64,000 nt of DNA from Ignavibacteriaceae bacterium (GTDB lineage: Bacteria; Bacteroidota; Ignavibacteria; Ignavibacteriales; Ignavibacteriaceae), in assembly GCA_008933765.1 (NCBI GenBank), contig WBUK01000004.1:124001-188000 (forward strand), written 5' to 3'. A model generated the notes under the pieces. It worked only from the letters and a program-made list of their open reading frames with translations, was not told the origin of the DNA and searched no databases. The translations under genes were made by a program, and so were the position numbers. Every line of letters starts with the position of its first letter. Position 1 is the first letter of the stretch. This document shows, one piece after another, positions 62,736 through 64,000 of the stretch.

Positions 62736-64000
62736 TCACCCCTCGATAAGTTTGATTTTAATTTTTTTGGTTACGGTATAGAGTTCGTTTTCTTCGGTGA
62801 GGATGCCGGGGGAGATCTCCTCAATATCCACATAGTTTTTTTTGGGCAGGGCGACGAACTCGCAGAAGTCAAAAAGGCGACTGCGGTCTTTCAGGACGGG
62901 TGCAAAGTCAGTCAGGTTATTTTTGTTTATGTGGAACTCGGCAGTAGCAATAGTGCTGTCGAAGACGATTTCGAAAAAGGAGTCGCTCGCCGGTTTGCTT
63001 TGAAAATCGTCAACACTGAAGGTTCCGGGCTTAAGTGAGATATCGCTGCTATAATCCGGCACATAATATGTTACCCGCATGCGCTCGAAGGTGCTTCTTA
63101 AATCGGGATTTGTTTTTCGAAGTGTCGCCTCAGAGCCTTTTCTGCTTCCGGTATCAGCCGGGTCTCCCTGCCTGAAGTCGGTTCTTGGGGCATTTTCGGA
63201 GGGGTCTCCCCCCTCTGAGGGGTATCTTTTATCGGGGGAGAGTTGCCCGCCGAGGCTGGCGGCACTTCCGGATTCAGAGGGGTTTTTTCCGGCGGAGGCG
63301 CCAGTTCCCTTTAGGTCAAACTCGCCAAAATTCCCCGTTTTCAGTACCTTTTCCAACAATCGACGGGTTGTTTTAATCCCGTGGAAGTTGTAAAGGGAAA
63401 CCAAAAGTGTAATTAGCAGAAGGCACAGCGCTGTGAAAATTAAGATTTCGTTGGAAATGCCGCCTACGATCTCTTGCCCGCGATTGCTCGTACGGGATTG
63501 AGTGTCGGTGCCGACTGAATCATGCCCAAAGGAAGCAGTAAGTATTTCGCTTTGGGTGCCGCTTCTGCTTTGTGTGCTACCTGCCGTGCTACGGGGATTA
63601 AAGTTCGCACCAGCAGAGGTTTCGCTTTGGGTGCCTGTGGAAACGGTGCCGCCTCTATTGCCTAAACTTCCGGCTTTTAACTCATCGGACAGAGTGCCGC
63701 CTCTATTGCCTAAACTTCCGGCTTTTAACTCATCGGACAGAGTGCCGCCTCTATTGCCAAAATCACCCGCTTTTGTACCACCGGACAGAGTGCCCGATAC
63801 TTCCAAAACGGCAAGTGCACCCAGGAAAGCAAAAACTATTGCAATCCTAAAGAGCAACGCCCGGTAACTTAAACACTTTCTGTTTTGAGGGTTGGGCTGT
63901 GTTTTACTTTTTGCCGCACCACCGGACAAAGTCGCAACGCTTAAACACTTTCTGTTTTTGGGGTTAGGCTGTGTCTTAGTTTTTGCCGCACCACCGGACA
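62736..64000 (-). CDS. Repeat-rich membrane protein, incomplete at the right edge
   Basis: At least 397 aa; the frame stays open beyond the window. From the right: a 24-aa cytoplasmic repeat (LSGGAAKTKTQPNPKNRKCL, 72-bp period, second copy before the helix), transmembrane helix IAIVFAFLGALAVLEV, a low-complexity region with a 16-aa unit (GGTLSDELKAGSLGNR, 48 bp, 2-3 copies) and Ser/Thr/Gln-rich stretches, a second helix (ILIFTALCLLLITLLVSLYNF), another Ser/Gly-rich linker and a C-terminal beta domain. A TTG at 63927-63929 can start a shorter form, but the repeat upstream is in frame. Function unknown. Confidence 0.7.
   Translation of the reverse strand, partial: SGGAAKTKTQPNPKNRKCLSVATLSGGAAKSKTQPNPQNRKCLSYRALLFRIAIVFAFLGALAVLEVSGTLSGGTKAGDFGNRGGTLSDELKAGSLGNRGGTLSDELKAGSLGNRGGTVSTGTQSETSAGANFNPRSTAGSTQSRSGTQSEILTASFGHDSVGTDTQSRTSNRGQEIVGGISNEILIFTALCLLLITLLVSLYNFHGIKTTRRLLEKVLKTGNFGEFDLKGTGASAGKNPSESGSAASLGGQLSPDKRYPSEGGDPSENAPRTDFRQGDPADTGSRKGSEATLRKTNPDLRSTFERMRVTYYVPDYSSDISLKPGTFSVDDFQSKPASDSFFEIVFDSTIATAEFHINKNNLTDFAPVLKDRSRLFDFCEFVALPKKNYVDIEEISPGILTEENELYTVTKKIKIKLIEG

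Noticed and set aside
63502..63867. Plus-strand ORF opposite the repeat-rich membrane protein
   Set aside because: A shadow of the repeats on the coding minus strand; no start signal.
1..64000. tRNA, rRNA or insertion sequences
   Set aside because: No T-arm (GGTTCGAATCC-like) context, rRNA segment or transposase was seen in any gap.

Overview
The window looks like a chromosomal segment of a member of the Bacteroidota/Chlorobi group, most likely an Ignavibacteria-type bacterium. The support is: secreted proteins ending in a type IX secretion tail of the NYPNPFNPSTKIEF type; a propeller-sensor histidine kinase; an S46 dipeptidyl peptidase; promoters of the TTG-N19-TAnnTTTG kind (exact at 2269-2298); and weak or absent Shine-Dalgarno sites. 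No rRNA or tRNA gene was seen.

Layout. 0.1-5.5 kb: an S46 peptidase and a large sensor kinase. 5.7-14.6 kb (minus strand): a complete trp operon, trpE-G-D-C-F-B-A, preceded by a leader peptide with four consecutive Trp codons and a terminator, i.e. an attenuator. 15-25 kb: an M3 peptidase, a dapF/100-aa/TPR/aspS cluster and two OmpA-like envelope proteins. 25-31 kb: glycogen synthase, protoporphyrinogen oxidase, an M14 peptidase, a YccF protein and a small secreted protein. 31.5-34.5 kb: a two-gene unit, a RecQ helicase fused to a ComF-type phosphoribosyltransferase plus a DprA-like protein. 34.7-50.7 kb: HflX, secreted beta-propeller proteins, DinB-like, methyltransferase/glycosyltransferase, a Cys-rich metal-binding protein, an outer-membrane protein and an ATP-grasp protein. 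About 50.9-51.0 kb: a candidate structured RNA. 51.3-56 kb: alpha-amylase and glycogen debranching enzyme, which pair functionally with glgA. 57.7-62.5 kb: an AT-rich three-gene operon of DNA methyltransferase, GHKL-ATPase/histidine-kinase fusion and receiver protein, which looks like an unrecognised conflict or defence module. The window ends inside a repeat-rich membrane protein.

The most unusual global property is pervasive short tandem duplication. Five of the seven Trp enzymes carry in-frame duplications (repeat periods 24-72 bp). Gene starts are duplicated at trpD, at glgX, at the small membrane protein near 57.3 kb and apparently at the last gene; gene ends are duplicated at trpC, the Kelch-like gene and the glycosyltransferase. 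Periods near 66 bp recur at seven unrelated loci, and 16-20 bp arrays occur in other gaps.

The two best candidates for undescribed systems are the methyltransferase/GHKL-kinase/receiver operon and the RecQ-ComF/DprA pair. Both assignments rest on motifs read by eye; no database search was possible.
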